Source: Streptomyces griseocarneus
GTDB taxonomy: Bacteria; Actinomycetota; Actinomycetes; Streptomycetales; Streptomycetaceae
Assembly (NCBI GenBank): GCA_003674045.1
Contig: PENC01000028.1
Location: 45,006-109,005 of the forward strand
Length of the DNA stretch: 64,000 nt
Reading direction: 5' to 3'
Within the stretch, counting starts at the first letter, position 1. Each line of letters opens with the position of its first letter. The position numbers and the translations under genes were made by a program. The notes beneath the pieces are model-generated. The model ran no database searches. It had not been told where the DNA came from and worked only from the letters and a program-made list of their open reading frames with translations. Positions 45,201-51,906 of the stretch are shown here, one piece after another.

Positions 45201-46529
45201 ATGGCCACGCTGCTGGGCGGCTCCCCGGACGAGGAGGTCGAGGAGCGGGCACCGGTCACCGTCCAGCAGGACCGCTTCCTCACCGGGCACGCGCAGCACG
45301 CCCTGCCCCAGGTCTTCAACGTGGCCCTGCGCGTCACCCTCACCGGCGCCCTCGACGTACCGGCACTCCGCACCGCGCTGACCCGCCTCGTCGCCCGCCA
45401 CGCGGGCCTGCGTACCCGCTTCGCCGGGGAGGACGGCGAACGCGTACAGGAAGTGCTCCGGCCCGCACCGGTGGAGCTGCCCGTCGAGGACCTCACCGCG
45501 TACGCGCCGGAAGAACGCGCCGCCGAGGCGGAGCGGATCGGTGCCCTGGCCGCGAACGCGCCCTTCGACCCGGCCGTGGGCGTCGCACCGGTCTTCCGGC
45601 TGCTGCGCACCGGCGAGGCGGCCTGGGAGCTGCTGTGGGTCCTCCACCACTCCGTGTGCGACGGCTGGGCGGTGAGCCTCCTGCTGAAGGAGTTCGCCGC
45701 CCTCTACACCGCCGCCGTGACGGGCGCGCCCGACGGCCTGCCCGCCGCACCCCCGCAGCCCACGGAGTACGCCCGCTGGCAGCGGGACCGCGCCCGGGAG
45801 ACGGACTCCGCCGCCCGGACCGGGTACTGGCTGCGCGAACTCGACGGCGCCCCGCTCGTCCACGGCCTGCCGCTCGACCGGCCGCGACCCGAGGCCCTCA
45901 GCGGCCGGGGGAGCGTCGTCACCTTCACCGTCCCGGCGGAGGTACGGGCGGACACCGACCGGCTGGCCGCCCGGCGCGGCACGACGCCCTTCGCGGTCAC
46001 GGCCGCCGTCGCCGCCCTGCTGTTCGCCAGGGAGTCCGGGCGCGACGAGGTGGTCCTGAGCGTGCCGTACGCCAACCGCGAGCGCCACGAGCACGAACAG
46101 CTCGTCGCGTGCACGGCCCAGGCGTTCCCGCTGCGCGTCCGTACCGGCGGTTCCTTCACCGCCCTCGTGGACGACGTCGCACAGGCCGCGGTCCGCGCCG
46201 TCGACCACCTCCTGCCCTACCCGGAGATCGTGTCCGCGGTGCGCGAGCGGCACGGCGTCGACCTGCCGCCGCGGCCGGCGCTCGGCTTCGCCTACCAGAA
46301 CTCTCTGGAGACGGACATCGCCCTGCCCGGCGTCACGGCGGCCGTGACCGACCTCGCGCCGAGCGGCTCCCGGACGGAGGCCAGCTTCGGGCTCGTGCCC
46401 GCCGGGGACGCGTTCACCGGCTTCGTCGAGTACACCGACGACCTGTGGGAGCGCGCGACCGTCGAGCGCTGGGGACGCGACTACACGGCCCTGCTGACGG
46501 AGGAGGTACGGCGGGCCCTGCGCGGCTGA
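39222..46529 (+). CDS. Aminotransferase-luciferase-like monooxygenase-NRPS megasynthase (AMT-LLM-C-A-PCP-C)
   Basis: A 2435-residue megasynthase. Order: N-terminal docking helix (about 4-30), Gln/Pro linker (33-55), class III aminotransferase (about 97-523, PLP Lys K358 in YGKLLGGGFP), FMN-dependent luciferase-like monooxygenase (about 577-928), condensation domain (about 947-1380, HHIVVDA at 1072-1078), adenylation domain (about 1410-1905, HTSGSTGTPKG and NGKLDR), PCP (S1962 in LGGHSI), and a second condensation domain (about 2010-2435, HHSVCDG at 2142-2148). It should aminate the PKS beta-keto chain, oxygenate its alpha carbon, couple it to one amino acid, then pass or release it. No thioesterase is present. 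Leu39 is a TTA codon (39336-39338), implying bldA dependence. Confidence 0.93.
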   Translation: MTGLDAASAALDQDLAAMVALSRRIAEQLGAPAQPQQPLQPQQPEQSEQPQQSAQPRMHGPRVTVSRTAGMVQGASPRSQQEHLADLVRRYTARTPTSKEIAQRHRRVLADSRAVVGFRGHTKEMLYPIAGRRASGSRLEDVDGNSYVDITMGFGVLLFGHEPEFVTEAVREHLSRGIQLGPRVIETGESAELLAELTGMERVAFANSGTEANSAAIRLARAATGRDKMVVFNGAYHGHADPVLGRAAGPQADRGTVPVSSGIPHSAVAELLVLDYGAEESLETIERHASEIAVVVIEPVQSRHPALQPTGFVRKLRELTRRHGIVLMFDEMLTGFRPAPRGAQELYGVTPDLATYGKLLGGGFPIGAIAGRADIMDGVDGGYWSYGDDSYPPADTTFFGGTYIQHPVSMVAARAVLTHLKQHSPALQERLNARTAGLAAELNGFFEDEEFPLRMSHFGSQFRFEHRADMELLYHHLMLRGVHVWEWRNFFLSTAHSDDDLAHIAEAVRGSLRELRGAGFFPGGAARKPPAAPQPAPAAAPAMPLNSAAQAAFRPQPMQPSGPAAQVGRAAVATPRTTPDFSVYFFGDYPQDAGTPRHGKYELLMETARFADRNGFHALWMPERHFHSFGGLFPNPAVLAAALARETGRIRLNAGSVALPLHDPIRVAEEWSMVDNLSGGRVGIGVASGWHAHDFVFFPERFGRHKEVMYEQLEHVRRLWRGEALTRTAGDGEAEIRLFPRPVQDAPAMYTAVVGNPASYELAARHDLGIVTNLMTQTVDQLRDNIALYRRTRAAHGLDPDTGRVAVLLHTYLADGHDAARADAYAPLSRYMRASLSLFGGVANSLGHNIDLAALGEDDLDTVFRRAYGRYCDQRALIGTVDTVSPVVDAVTAAGADEIVALVDFGVAPDALRASLTHLDALRRHHQEPPRAADADAGSVPPEPAPLSPGQQRIWIEEQFLPGRTAYNETKAIRLDGPLDVAALRAALRRLVARHEGLRTVFREADGEPRQLVLPPGEPDFELIDGTGTADAVREVLAAESTRRFDLAHGPLFSTRLVREGEERHVLVLSLHHIVVDAASAAVLARDLSAFYRAELDGGPTGLPVLTRGYADHARAQLAALDGPGAAADLAHWRTALGGDLPVLALPADRPRPALMTSHGRAVFRTLDTDLSARLRELSRGRRATLFMTLLAGYAAMLHRVTGQDDLVIGTPMSNRPQDAGDLLGFFVNTLALRLDLSGDPDFGTLLDRVRAVALDAYDHADVPFESVVRELAPPRATDRTPVFQTLAEFERGEPFRFDLPGVRATPLDAGPDKALTDLAVYFTDQPEGIRCHLEYNTDLFDAETVDGFFATFRALLEAAVEAPATPLSRLAVPLPVDVAPGAPVPAAWERGPDRPVDGTTVHELVARRAAEGPDRTAVVCGDSVLTYRQLDERADRLAAALLERTGPAGPDGTVALWLPRTPDLVVAMLAVLKSGHAYLPLDPALGRARAEAVIAECGARAVIGTPESTAALRLPAGVAVVTPGDTPSGTVGTSRVPVGRDSLCYVVHTSGSTGTPKGVAVSHHAVLDLCQWHHRRFGFTPADRAAAVCGLGFDASVMEFWPALTAGASVAVADDDAVRKDPLALARWYRTRDITFTVLPTALGETVLELPPAEQPPLRHLLLGGDALRTRPRPGMPYETVNVYGPTETTVLCTTETVTPDGQGPDGHGEITIGRPVDNVRLRVLDTAGEPVPVGTVGELHVGGPGVARGYLGRPEATDERFRTDPVAGRVYRTGDLVRWTGDGRLEFRGRTDDQVKIRGYRVEPEETARALAALDGVREAAVLARHDARGEAYLAAFAVPADPVGGASGHESGGTTADRQAFADLMAGELAARLPEYLVPRAWAVLGALPYTANGKLDRAALPATDLVTGAGGGRVSGTGDTGPGSDIERRLRALWADQLGTDPGQLRPEASFFDLGGHSIAAIRLLNRVRAEFATDYPMARFYQEPTLRAMATLLGGSPDEEVEERAPVTVQQDRFLTGHAQHALPQVFNVALRVTLTGALDVPALRTALTRLVARHAGLRTRFAGEDGERVQEVLRPAPVELPVEDLTAYAPEERAAEAERIGALAANAPFDPAVGVAPVFRLLRTGEAAWELLWVLHHSVCDGWAVSLLLKEFAALYTAAVTGAPDGLPAAPPQPTEYARWQRDRARETDSAARTGYWLRELDGAPLVHGLPLDRPRPEALSGRGSVVTFTVPAEVRADTDRLAARRGTTPFAVTAAVAALLFARESGRDEVVLSVPYANRERHEHEQLVACTAQAFPLRVRTGGSFTALVDDVAQAAVRAVDHLLPYPEIVSAVRERHGVDLPPRPALGFAYQNSLETDIALPGVTAAVTDLAPSGSRTEASFGLVPAGDAFTGFVEYTDDLWERATVERWGRDYTALLTEEVRRALRG
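39336..39338 (+). promoter_or_regulatory. In-frame TTA leucine codon (bldA-type control)
   Basis: Codon 39 of the megasynthase is TTA, located in the Gln/Pro linker. TTA is very rare in streptomycetes and is read by the developmentally controlled bldA tRNA, so translation of this gene likely depends on it. It is the only TTA I found in the exporter-PKS-NRPS operon. Confidence 0.85.
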
Positions 46530-46550
46530 CGGGGAACGGGAAGAGCGCGT

Positions 46551-46585
46551 GCGGCGGTGGGGGAAAGATCACAGCCCGCCGCCGC
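46551..46585 (+). terminator. Hairpin terminator after the megasynthase gene
   Basis: GCGGCGGTGGG (46551-46561) pairs with CCCGCCGCCGC (46575-46585), eleven pairs with one G-T, around a 13-base A-containing loop. It lies 22 bases after the stop of the megasynthase and before the acyltransferase gene, and may mark the end of the biosynthetic operon. Confidence 0.6.
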
Positions 46586-46619
46586 TCCCGCGCCCGGTTC
46601 CGCTGAGTACGGTGAGCGG

Positions 46620-47360
46620 GTGCCGAAGAACCGGAACACGTTCTCGTTCGACGCCCCCGTGGCACTCCGGGCCTGGGGGCGCCGAGCCGTGTCGCGCGCC
46701 GTCCACCACGGCTGGCGCTGGATCCAGCAGGCGGGTTCGGTGACCGCCGAACGCCCCGGCCCCTACCGCTTCGCCAGGATCGGCACGGGCACCCGCCTCG
46801 CGTTCCCCCTCGGCACGGTCTTCGGCGAGCAGTGCATCGAGCTGGGCGACTACTGCATCATCGGCGAACAGGTCACCCTCACCGCCGGCATGATGCCCGG
46901 CCTCGACCTCGGCCCCGACCCCGTGCTGAGCCTGGGCAACGGCGTGGTCCTCGGCCGCGGCAGCCACGTCGTCGCCTCCCAGAAGGTGACCTTCGGCGAC
47001 GACGTGTTCTGCGGCCCGTACGTCTACGTCACCAGCGACAACCACTCCTACGACGACCCCGACCAGCCCATAGGCCGCCAGTGGCCGCGCACCGCGCCCG
47101 TCACGATCGGCTCCGGCAGCTGGCTCGGCACCGGCGCGGTGATCCTCCCCGGCGCCCGCCTCGGCCGCAACGTCGTCGTCGCGGCCGGCTCCGTCGTCCG
47201 CGGCGAGGTCCCCGACCACGCCGTCGTCGCCGGAGCCCCCGCCAAAGTCGTCCGCCACTGGGACCCGGAGCAGGGCTGGACACCACCCCTGCGCACCCCG
47301 ACCCCGGTACCGCTCCCGGAGGGGGTCACGCCGGAGCAACTGCTGGCGCTGGAGCCGTAG
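46620..47360 (+). CDS. Left-handed beta-helix (hexapeptide repeat) acyltransferase
   Basis: A 246-residue acyltransferase of the maltose/galactoside O-acetyltransferase type. Hexapeptide repeats run through about 75-205 (FGDDVFCGPYVYVTSDNHSY, IGSGSWLGTGAVILPGARLGRNVVVAAGSVV), with the catalytic His probably in DNHSYDD, and end in the common VVAGAPAKVVRHW. It starts at GTG 46620 (MPKNRNTF). Although it follows the megasynthase by 90 bases on the same strand, the protein looks like a conserved streptomycete core gene; a tailoring role cannot be excluded. Confidence 0.85.
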   Translation: MPKNRNTFSFDAPVALRAWGRRAVSRAVHHGWRWIQQAGSVTAERPGPYRFARIGTGTRLAFPLGTVFGEQCIELGDYCIIGEQVTLTAGMMPGLDLGPDPVLSLGNGVVLGRGSHVVASQKVTFGDDVFCGPYVYVTSDNHSYDDPDQPIGRQWPRTAPVTIGSGSWLGTGAVILPGARLGRNVVVAAGSVVRGEVPDHAVVAGAPAKVVRHWDPEQGWTPPLRTPTPVPLPEGVTPEQLLALEP

Positions 47361-47398
47361 TTGTCGACAACGCGGCCTGGCGGCCCTACGTTGGCCCC

Positions 47399-48037
47399 AT
47401 GATCGAGGCAGTGGTGTTCGACGTCGGCGAGACCCTCATCAAGGACGACCGCGGCTGGGGTGCCTGGGCCGACTGGCTCGGCATCCCGCGGCACACCCTC
47501 TCCGCCCTCGTCGGCGCCGTCGTCGCCCAGGGACGGGACAACACCGACGCGCTGCGCCTGGCCCGCCCCGGCATCGACATCGAAGCCGAGAGCCGGGCCC
47601 GCGAGGAGGCGGGGCGCGGCGAGCACCTCGACGACACCGACCTCTACCCCGACGTCCGCCCGGCGCTCCAGGCGCTCCGCGCCGCGGGACTCCGCGTCGT
47701 CATCGCGGGCAACCAGACCGCCCGCGCCGGTGAACTGCTGCGCGCCCTGGCCCTGCCCGCCGACGCCATCGCCACCTCCGGGGAGTGGGGAGTCGCCAAG
47801 CCGAAAGCCGAGTTCTTCACCCGCGCGCTCGAACTCGCCCACGCGGAACCCGGGCGAACGGTCTACGTCGGCGACCACCCCACCCACGACTGCGCCCCCG
47901 CGGCCGCCGCCGGACTACGCACCGTCCACGTCCGCCGCGGCCCCGTCGGCCACCTGTGGGCGAACAGCCGCGAAGCGGCCGCGGCGGACTGGCGGGTGGA
48001 TTCCCTGATGGAACTGCCCGGCCTGCTGGGCGGGTAG
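47399..48037 (+). CDS. HAD-superfamily hydrolase
   Basis: A 212-residue haloacid dehalogenase-fold hydrolase. The motif I aspartate is in VVFDVGETLIKD (residues 5-16), motif II is near VVIAGNQT, motif III Lys in GVAKPKAEFF, motif IV in VYVGDHPTHDC. Likely a small-molecule phosphatase of unknown substrate. The ATG lies 38 bases after the acyltransferase stop, so these two may form a pair. Confidence 0.9.
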   Translation: MIEAVVFDVGETLIKDDRGWGAWADWLGIPRHTLSALVGAVVAQGRDNTDALRLARPGIDIEAESRAREEAGRGEHLDDTDLYPDVRPALQALRAAGLRVVIAGNQTARAGELLRALALPADAIATSGEWGVAKPKAEFFTRALELAHAEPGRTVYVGDHPTHDCAPAAAAGLRTVHVRRGPVGHLWANSREAAAADWRVDSLMELPGLLGG

Positions 48038-48203
48038 GCCCTTGCGCGGGCCACTCGTCGGGATCGGGGAAGCCGCTACGCGGGCGCGGTGCGACGGCCT
48101 CTGACTAGCGTGTGAGCACTGCCCGGATGTCGCCCCGGCTTGATTCGCGCCCCTATGGCGTGAGCCCCTGACGGGCGGGTGGGCCGGCGGGGAGCGTCGA
48201 CGC

Positions 48204-49130
48204 ATGATCTCGGATGCGGGCGGGGCCGGGGACCGGGGCGAGGACTTCACGGCAGAGGTGGCGGGGCGGGTGCTCGTTGCGGCCTGCCGTGCGGTTGGAC
48301 TGGACGCCGCGGGAGCCGAGTTGCTGCGACTCGGTTCGAACGCGGTGTACCGGCTGGCATCGGCCCCAGTGATCGTCCGTGTCGCACGTGACCCTGACTG
48401 CCGCGCGGAGATGGAGCGGACGGTGCGGGTGGCCCGGTGGCTGGAAGGGGAGGACTTCCCGGCGACGCGACTGCTCCCCGGCGTCCAGCAGCCCCTGGAA
48501 GCCGGCGGCCGGGTCGTGACCTTCTGGCAGAGCGACCAGGACCATGAGGAGTACGCGACCGTCGAAGAGCTGGCGGATCTCCTCCGCCGCTTGCACTGGC
48601 TGGAGGAGCCCGAGGCGCTGGGCCTGACGTACTTCGACCCGTTCGCCAAGGTGTGGACCGCGCTCCGTGGCCTCAACGGCATAGGCGCGGACGACCGGGC
48701 GTTCCTGGAGACGAGGGCAACGTCCCTCAACAAGGCGTACGACAAGCTGGACTTCGTCCTGCCCTTCGGTGCCATACATGGCGACGCCAACATCGGGAAC
48801 GTACTCCGGGGCCGGAACGGCCGGGCCGTTCTGATCGACCTGGACGGGTTCGCGCTGGCACCCCGGGAATGGGATCTGATCCTCACCGCGCTCTACTACG
48901 ACCGGTTCGGCTGGCACAGTGGGCGTGAGTACGAGGCGTTCGTTTACCGGTACGGCTTCGACATCATGAACTGGCCGGGATACGAGATTCTGGCGGACGT
49001 CCGTGAGCTCATGATGGTCCTGTGGATCGGGCAGCAGGTGCTGATGAGCGAGAAGGCAGCGGAGGAATTCGCTCGACGGGTGAAGGCGTTGCGGACGGGG
49101 GGAAGCCGCCGGGACTGGCAACCGTTCTGA
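48204..49130 (+). CDS. APH-family phosphotransferase
   Basis: A 308-residue aminoglycoside phosphotransferase/choline kinase-fold protein. The catalytic loop is AIHGDANIGNVL with Asp and Asn, followed by the metal-binding LIDLDGF; an N-terminal nucleotide-binding lobe has the LGSNAVYRL and VIVRVARD segments. Substrate unknown; resistance is possible but many members phosphorylate other metabolites. GGGGAG lies upstream of the ATG. It opens a segment rich in accessory and broken genes. Confidence 0.82.
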   Translation: MISDAGGAGDRGEDFTAEVAGRVLVAACRAVGLDAAGAELLRLGSNAVYRLASAPVIVRVARDPDCRAEMERTVRVARWLEGEDFPATRLLPGVQQPLEAGGRVVTFWQSDQDHEEYATVEELADLLRRLHWLEEPEALGLTYFDPFAKVWTALRGLNGIGADDRAFLETRATSLNKAYDKLDFVLPFGAIHGDANIGNVLRGRNGRAVLIDLDGFALAPREWDLILTALYYDRFGWHSGREYEAFVYRYGFDIMNWPGYEILADVRELMMVLWIGQQVLMSEKAAEEFARRVKALRTGGSRRDWQPF

Positions 49131-49199
49131 CTTTCGGATCGGTGTCATCCTGAGGCCCCCCACAGGCGGTTCCCGGCGGCCTGCTCGTAGAAGTCGTGG

Positions 49200-49774
49200 G
49201 TGGCCGTGCACGGGGAGGTCAACCCGAAGGGCTTCGACGGTCTGCGCAAGCGGTTGTTCGGTACTCAGGTGCTGGACGCGAAGGGAGCGGGACCGGTCGC
49301 CAACGGGCATGATTTCTTCGATGCCCTGGACGCGCTGGCCGCACAGGTGCGCGGTCTCAGCGGTGCCAATGGCGCGCGCTCTACATGAACGCCGCCATCC
49401 GGGCCAAGATCGAGTCCGGGTTCCGCCGTCTCGGCGGTGGCGAACTCCTTCGCGAGGAGATCGCGGGCAAGCGCACCGTCACGTGGAAGGGCATCCCGCT
49501 CCTGGACGCCGGACAGAAGCTGGACGGAACCGATGTCCTGCCGCTCACCACCGGCACCGGCGGGAAGCAGACCGGCGACATCTATGCCGTCCGCTTCGGA
49601 GCCGCCGAGGTCGACGCCGGAGTGTCCGGGCTGACCAACGGCGGCGTACAGGCCACCGACCTCGGCGAGTCCCACGACAAGCCCGTCTACCGGACCCGCA
49701 TCGACTTCTGCTGCGATCTCGCCCTGTTCGGCGGCAAGGCCGCTGCCCGCCTGACCAACGTCCTCGTCGGCTGA
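49200..49774 (+). pseudogene. Phage major capsid protein remnant, N-truncated and frameshifted
   Basis: Two adjacent frames together spell the C-terminal part of a tailed-phage major capsid protein: NPKGFDGLRKRLFGTQVLDA and FFDALDALAAQVRG in the first (49200-49388), then LYMNAAIRAKIESGFRRLGG, WKGIPLLDAGQKLDGTDVLP, GDIYAVRFG and TDLGESHDKPVYRTRIDF in the second (to 49774). A single-base slip around 49375-49380 separates them, and the N-terminal portion found in intact proteins is missing. No other head, portal or tail gene is nearby, so it is a relic of a prophage. Confidence 0.75.
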
Positions 49775-49781
49775 TTGCATC

Positions 49782-49835
49782 ACAGAGCCCCGTAGGCGCC
49801 TGGGATTGATCCTGGGCTGCCTGCGGGGCTTCTGT
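49782..49835. terminator. Bidirectional hairpin between capsid remnant and XRE gene
   Basis: ACAGAGCCCCGTAGGC (from 49782) pairs with GCCTGCGGGGCTTCTGT (49819-49835) with one bulge and a G-T pair; the loop is about 20 bases. T-rich sequence follows on the plus strand. It sits six bases before the XRE/TPR gene stop, so it can serve both convergent directions. Confidence 0.75.
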
Positions 49836-49840
49836 GTGTT

Positions 49841-51055
49841 TCAGGCGGCGTTCCCTCCCAGCAGGGAGGCGACTTCCGGAACATCTGCGAAGTCTCTTAG
49901 CCGGGCGAGCACTACGCGCACCCGTTCCGCTGTGCGCTCCGAGGCGACGTCGGCAGAAATGTTGATTACGCGCTCCGCCACCGCTGCCGCTTCTTCCGGC
50001 TCGTTGGCGTCAGCAAGGGCGACAGCGAGCCATGACAGGTACAGTGCCATTTCTCGTGTGTGCGTTGCGTCATATCCACTGAGGACTTCTCGGAGCAGCG
50101 GAACGGCGCGCAATGGGCGATGCAACTCCGTGTAGACGCGGCTTTCCATGACCCGAAGCTCCCCGGCGTCCACCCAATAGAGATAGGCAGGCGACTCAGT
50201 TCCGTCGGTGTCTTCGCTGAGCGCTTCTGAGGCTTCCCCCAGCGCGCGCATGGCTTGCTGCCCGTTCTCCGGTCCCCCGGCCTTCGTATGCGCCCATGCC
50301 ACGCGGTCCAGGTACAGCGCACGGGCTTTCGGGGGAGCTTCGGCGCGTGCATCGTTGAGTGCCGCTTGCGCGAGTGTGAGCCCTTCGGCCTCCCGCCCCG
50401 TGTTACTCATCTGGTAGGCGAGTGATCCGGCGAGATTCCCGGCGAGCGTGTGGTCCTCTGCCTGCCGCGCCGCGCTGATCCCCAGCCGGTAAATGCGCTC
50501 CGCTTCGTCGTGTTGCCCGGCGTCGCTCGCAATCCAACCAGCGATCTGGGCCAACTCGCCAATTTGCCGCAGGAGTTGACGCCCCACTTCGGCTGCGTGC
50601 GAGCCTTCCCGGTACAGCTTCACGGTGGAGCGGAGTTCCCGGAGCGCTGGGCGGATGAGGTCGCCACCGGCTAACACATCGTCGGCAAGCCTGAGCCCGT
50701 GAACGCGCTTCTGCAGGTCGTCCACTTGCCCCATGCCGATGCGGCGCCCTTCGCGGGACCCGAGCGGGCTTAGCGGGTCATCGTCGGGCAGGAAGTCGGC
50801 AAGCGTCGGCAACGGGGGCTCGGTGGGCTTCTGAGGTGTGCAGAGCACTTCCGCGGTCACACCCAGGGCGACAGCGAGGAACGGAAGCCATTCACGGGGC
50901 TTGCGCTTGCCCGTCTCCCATCGGCTGATCTCTTGCCGCCCGACTGACTCCCCGACGGCCCCAGCCGCCCGGCAGACCTCACGGCCCAGCCGTGCCTGAC
51001 TCCACCCACGCTCTTTGCGCAGGCGCTGGATGTTGGCCCCGATGTCGCTCCCCAT
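49841..51055 (-). CDS. XRE-family HTH regulator with TPR-like C-terminus
   Basis: A 404-residue protein with an N-terminal Cro/CI-type HTH (about 6-70: ANIQRLRKERGWSQARLGREV, then GRQEISRWETGKRKPREW) and a helical, TPR-like remainder (about 110-400). Such regulators pair in streptomycetes with small DUF397 proteins, and one is encoded nearby at 52294. Leu128 is a TTA codon (50672-50674), implying bldA dependence. Base composition is less GC-rich than neighbours, consistent with acquired DNA. Divergent from the small-protein genes beginning at 51204. Confidence 0.88.
   Translation of the reverse strand: MGSDIGANIQRLRKERGWSQARLGREVCRAAGAVGESVGRQEISRWETGKRKPREWLPFLAVALGVTAEVLCTPQKPTEPPLPTLADFLPDDDPLSPLGSREGRRIGMGQVDDLQKRVHGLRLADDVLAGGDLIRPALRELRSTVKLYREGSHAAEVGRQLLRQIGELAQIAGWIASDAGQHDEAERIYRLGISAARQAEDHTLAGNLAGSLAYQMSNTGREAEGLTLAQAALNDARAEAPPKARALYLDRVAWAHTKAGGPENGQQAMRALGEASEALSEDTDGTESPAYLYWVDAGELRVMESRVYTELHRPLRAVPLLREVLSGYDATHTREMALYLSWLAVALADANEPEEAAAVAERVINISADVASERTAERVRVVLARLRDFADVPEVASLLGGNAA
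50672..50674 (-). promoter_or_regulatory. In-frame TTA codon in the XRE regulator
   Basis: Codon 128 of the regulator (within ADDVLAGGD) reads GTG TTA GCC on the minus strand. As for the megasynthase, it suggests that the protein is made only when bldA tRNA is available. Confidence 0.8.
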
Positions 51056-51203
51056 ACGGCAATTCTGGCCGACAGCCGGCCTACACGGGGCCGCTATGCG
51101 GTCACTCTCTGGCGCGCAAGGTTTGGGAGGACAGCAAGCACCCCCGCAACCGTCCTACCGGCCCGGGGAGCATGGACCACCTGAAAGGGATGAGCAGGCA
51201 GCC

Positions 51204-51599
51204 ATGAGAGAGCATATGCAGCTCCAGCCCGCCAAGGGCAGCAGGGTGCAAAACGATCACGAGCGAAGCCGTCCGCCTGCCGCGGAGAGCGGATCGGACA
51301 CCGCCCCCGAGGAACGGTCGCGGGACCGCCGTCTCTTCCAGGTCGGCAACTACCTCGTGGAGACGAATCCCCATCGAGAGGTCGTCATGTTGACGCCCGG
51401 CCCGGTCCCGCCGGTCGTCTCGTTGCTGCTGTCGTCGACCATCGGCTCCATCCACTACGTGGACTGCACCACCTGCGTCAGCCTGCTCAGAGCGCGAAGC
51501 AGGCACCGAGAGCGCGGCGACGAGACCAGGGTGCAGGAGATCAACGACGACTTGGCGGCCCACTGCGCCAAGCGCCACATGCGGGCGCGGGGATGGTGA
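51204..51599 (+). CDS. Hypothetical protein, 131 residues
   Basis: Not recognised. The N-terminal third is charged and low-complexity (Arg, Glu, Ser), the centre is hydrophobic (PPVVSLLLSSTIGSIHYV), and a DCTTC motif plus HCAKRH near the C-terminus could bind metal. The start is uncertain since no strong ribosome site is seen before ATG 51204. The next gene starts inside its end (ATG 51593), so the small genes to 51906 look co-translated. Confidence 0.5.
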   Translation: MREHMQLQPAKGSRVQNDHERSRPPAAESGSDTAPEERSRDRRLFQVGNYLVETNPHREVVMLTPGPVPPVVSLLLSSTIGSIHYVDCTTCVSLLRARSRHRERGDETRVQEINDDLAAHCAKRHMRARGW

Positions 51600-51790
51600 G
51601 ATGCCGACCGTGCGAGCGGTACCGAGACGCCGTGACCGCCGCCATCGGGCGCCGGGACTGGGAGCGCGTACAGGCCCGGCACGTCCCGGCCCGAGGGGGC
51701 GGCGCCGGGGTCAAAGCGGCCGAAGAGGCACTGGCCGACCTCCGCGCCCGGTGGGCCCGGCAACGCGCCGGCTGCGGATGCCCCGGGTGA
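51593..51790 (+). CDS. Small Cys-containing protein, 65 residues
   Basis: Not recognised. Begins MVRCRPCERYRDAV and ends RAGCGCPG, so CxxC and CxC pairs bracket a helical, Arg-rich middle (KAAEEALADLRARWARQ). Overlaps the preceding gene by seven bases. GTG 51596 is an alternative start. Overlaps on both sides suggest a real operon member. Confidence 0.45.
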   Translation: MVRCRPCERYRDAVTAAIGRRDWERVQARHVPARGGGAGVKAAEEALADLRARWARQRAGCGCPG

Positions 51791-51906
51791 TCCGGCGGAC
51801 GGACTGGGGAGGGCATGCCGAAGGGGTGCTGCTCCTGGTCGTCCTGGTGGGCGCTCTCGGTGCCATCGTCTGGCTCGCTGTCCACGGCGGACCGAGCCGC
51901 TTCTAG
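51787..51906 (+). CDS. Very small single-pass membrane protein, 39 residues
   Basis: Starts at GTG 51787, overlapping the stop of the previous gene as GTGA (ATG 51778 also possible). After a short polar N-terminus it has one hydrophobic segment (GVLLLVVLVGALGAIVWLAV) and ends HGGPSRF. Function unknown. A hairpin follows its stop. Confidence 0.45.
   Translation: MIRRTDWGGHAEGVLLLVVLVGALGAIVWLAVHGGPSRF

Noticed and set aside
39336..46253. Two roughly 890-codon antisense frames opposite the megasynthase
   Set aside because: No domain signatures and biased toward Gly/Val/Ala/Arg; the sense strand has all the expected catalytic motifs.
42060..46529. Thioesterase, reductase or epimerase domain in the megasynthase
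   Set aside because: No GxSxG-type thioesterase or NAD-binding motif follows the PCP; the C-terminal part reads throughout as a condensation domain.
46620..48037. Acyltransferase and HAD hydrolase as tailoring genes of the biosynthetic cluster
   Set aside because: A hairpin separates them from the megasynthase and their sequences look like conserved streptomycete core genes; no specific link to the predicted product. Kept as a weak possibility only.
48038..48203. tRNA gene or attachment site at the left edge of the accessory segment
   Set aside because: No cloverleaf or T-loop-like sequence could be found, and no matching direct repeat was seen near 53.8 kb.
49370..49395. Programmed -1 frameshift in the capsid-like gene
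   Set aside because: There is no slippery heptamer of the usual type and the N-terminal part of the protein is missing, so decay is more likely.
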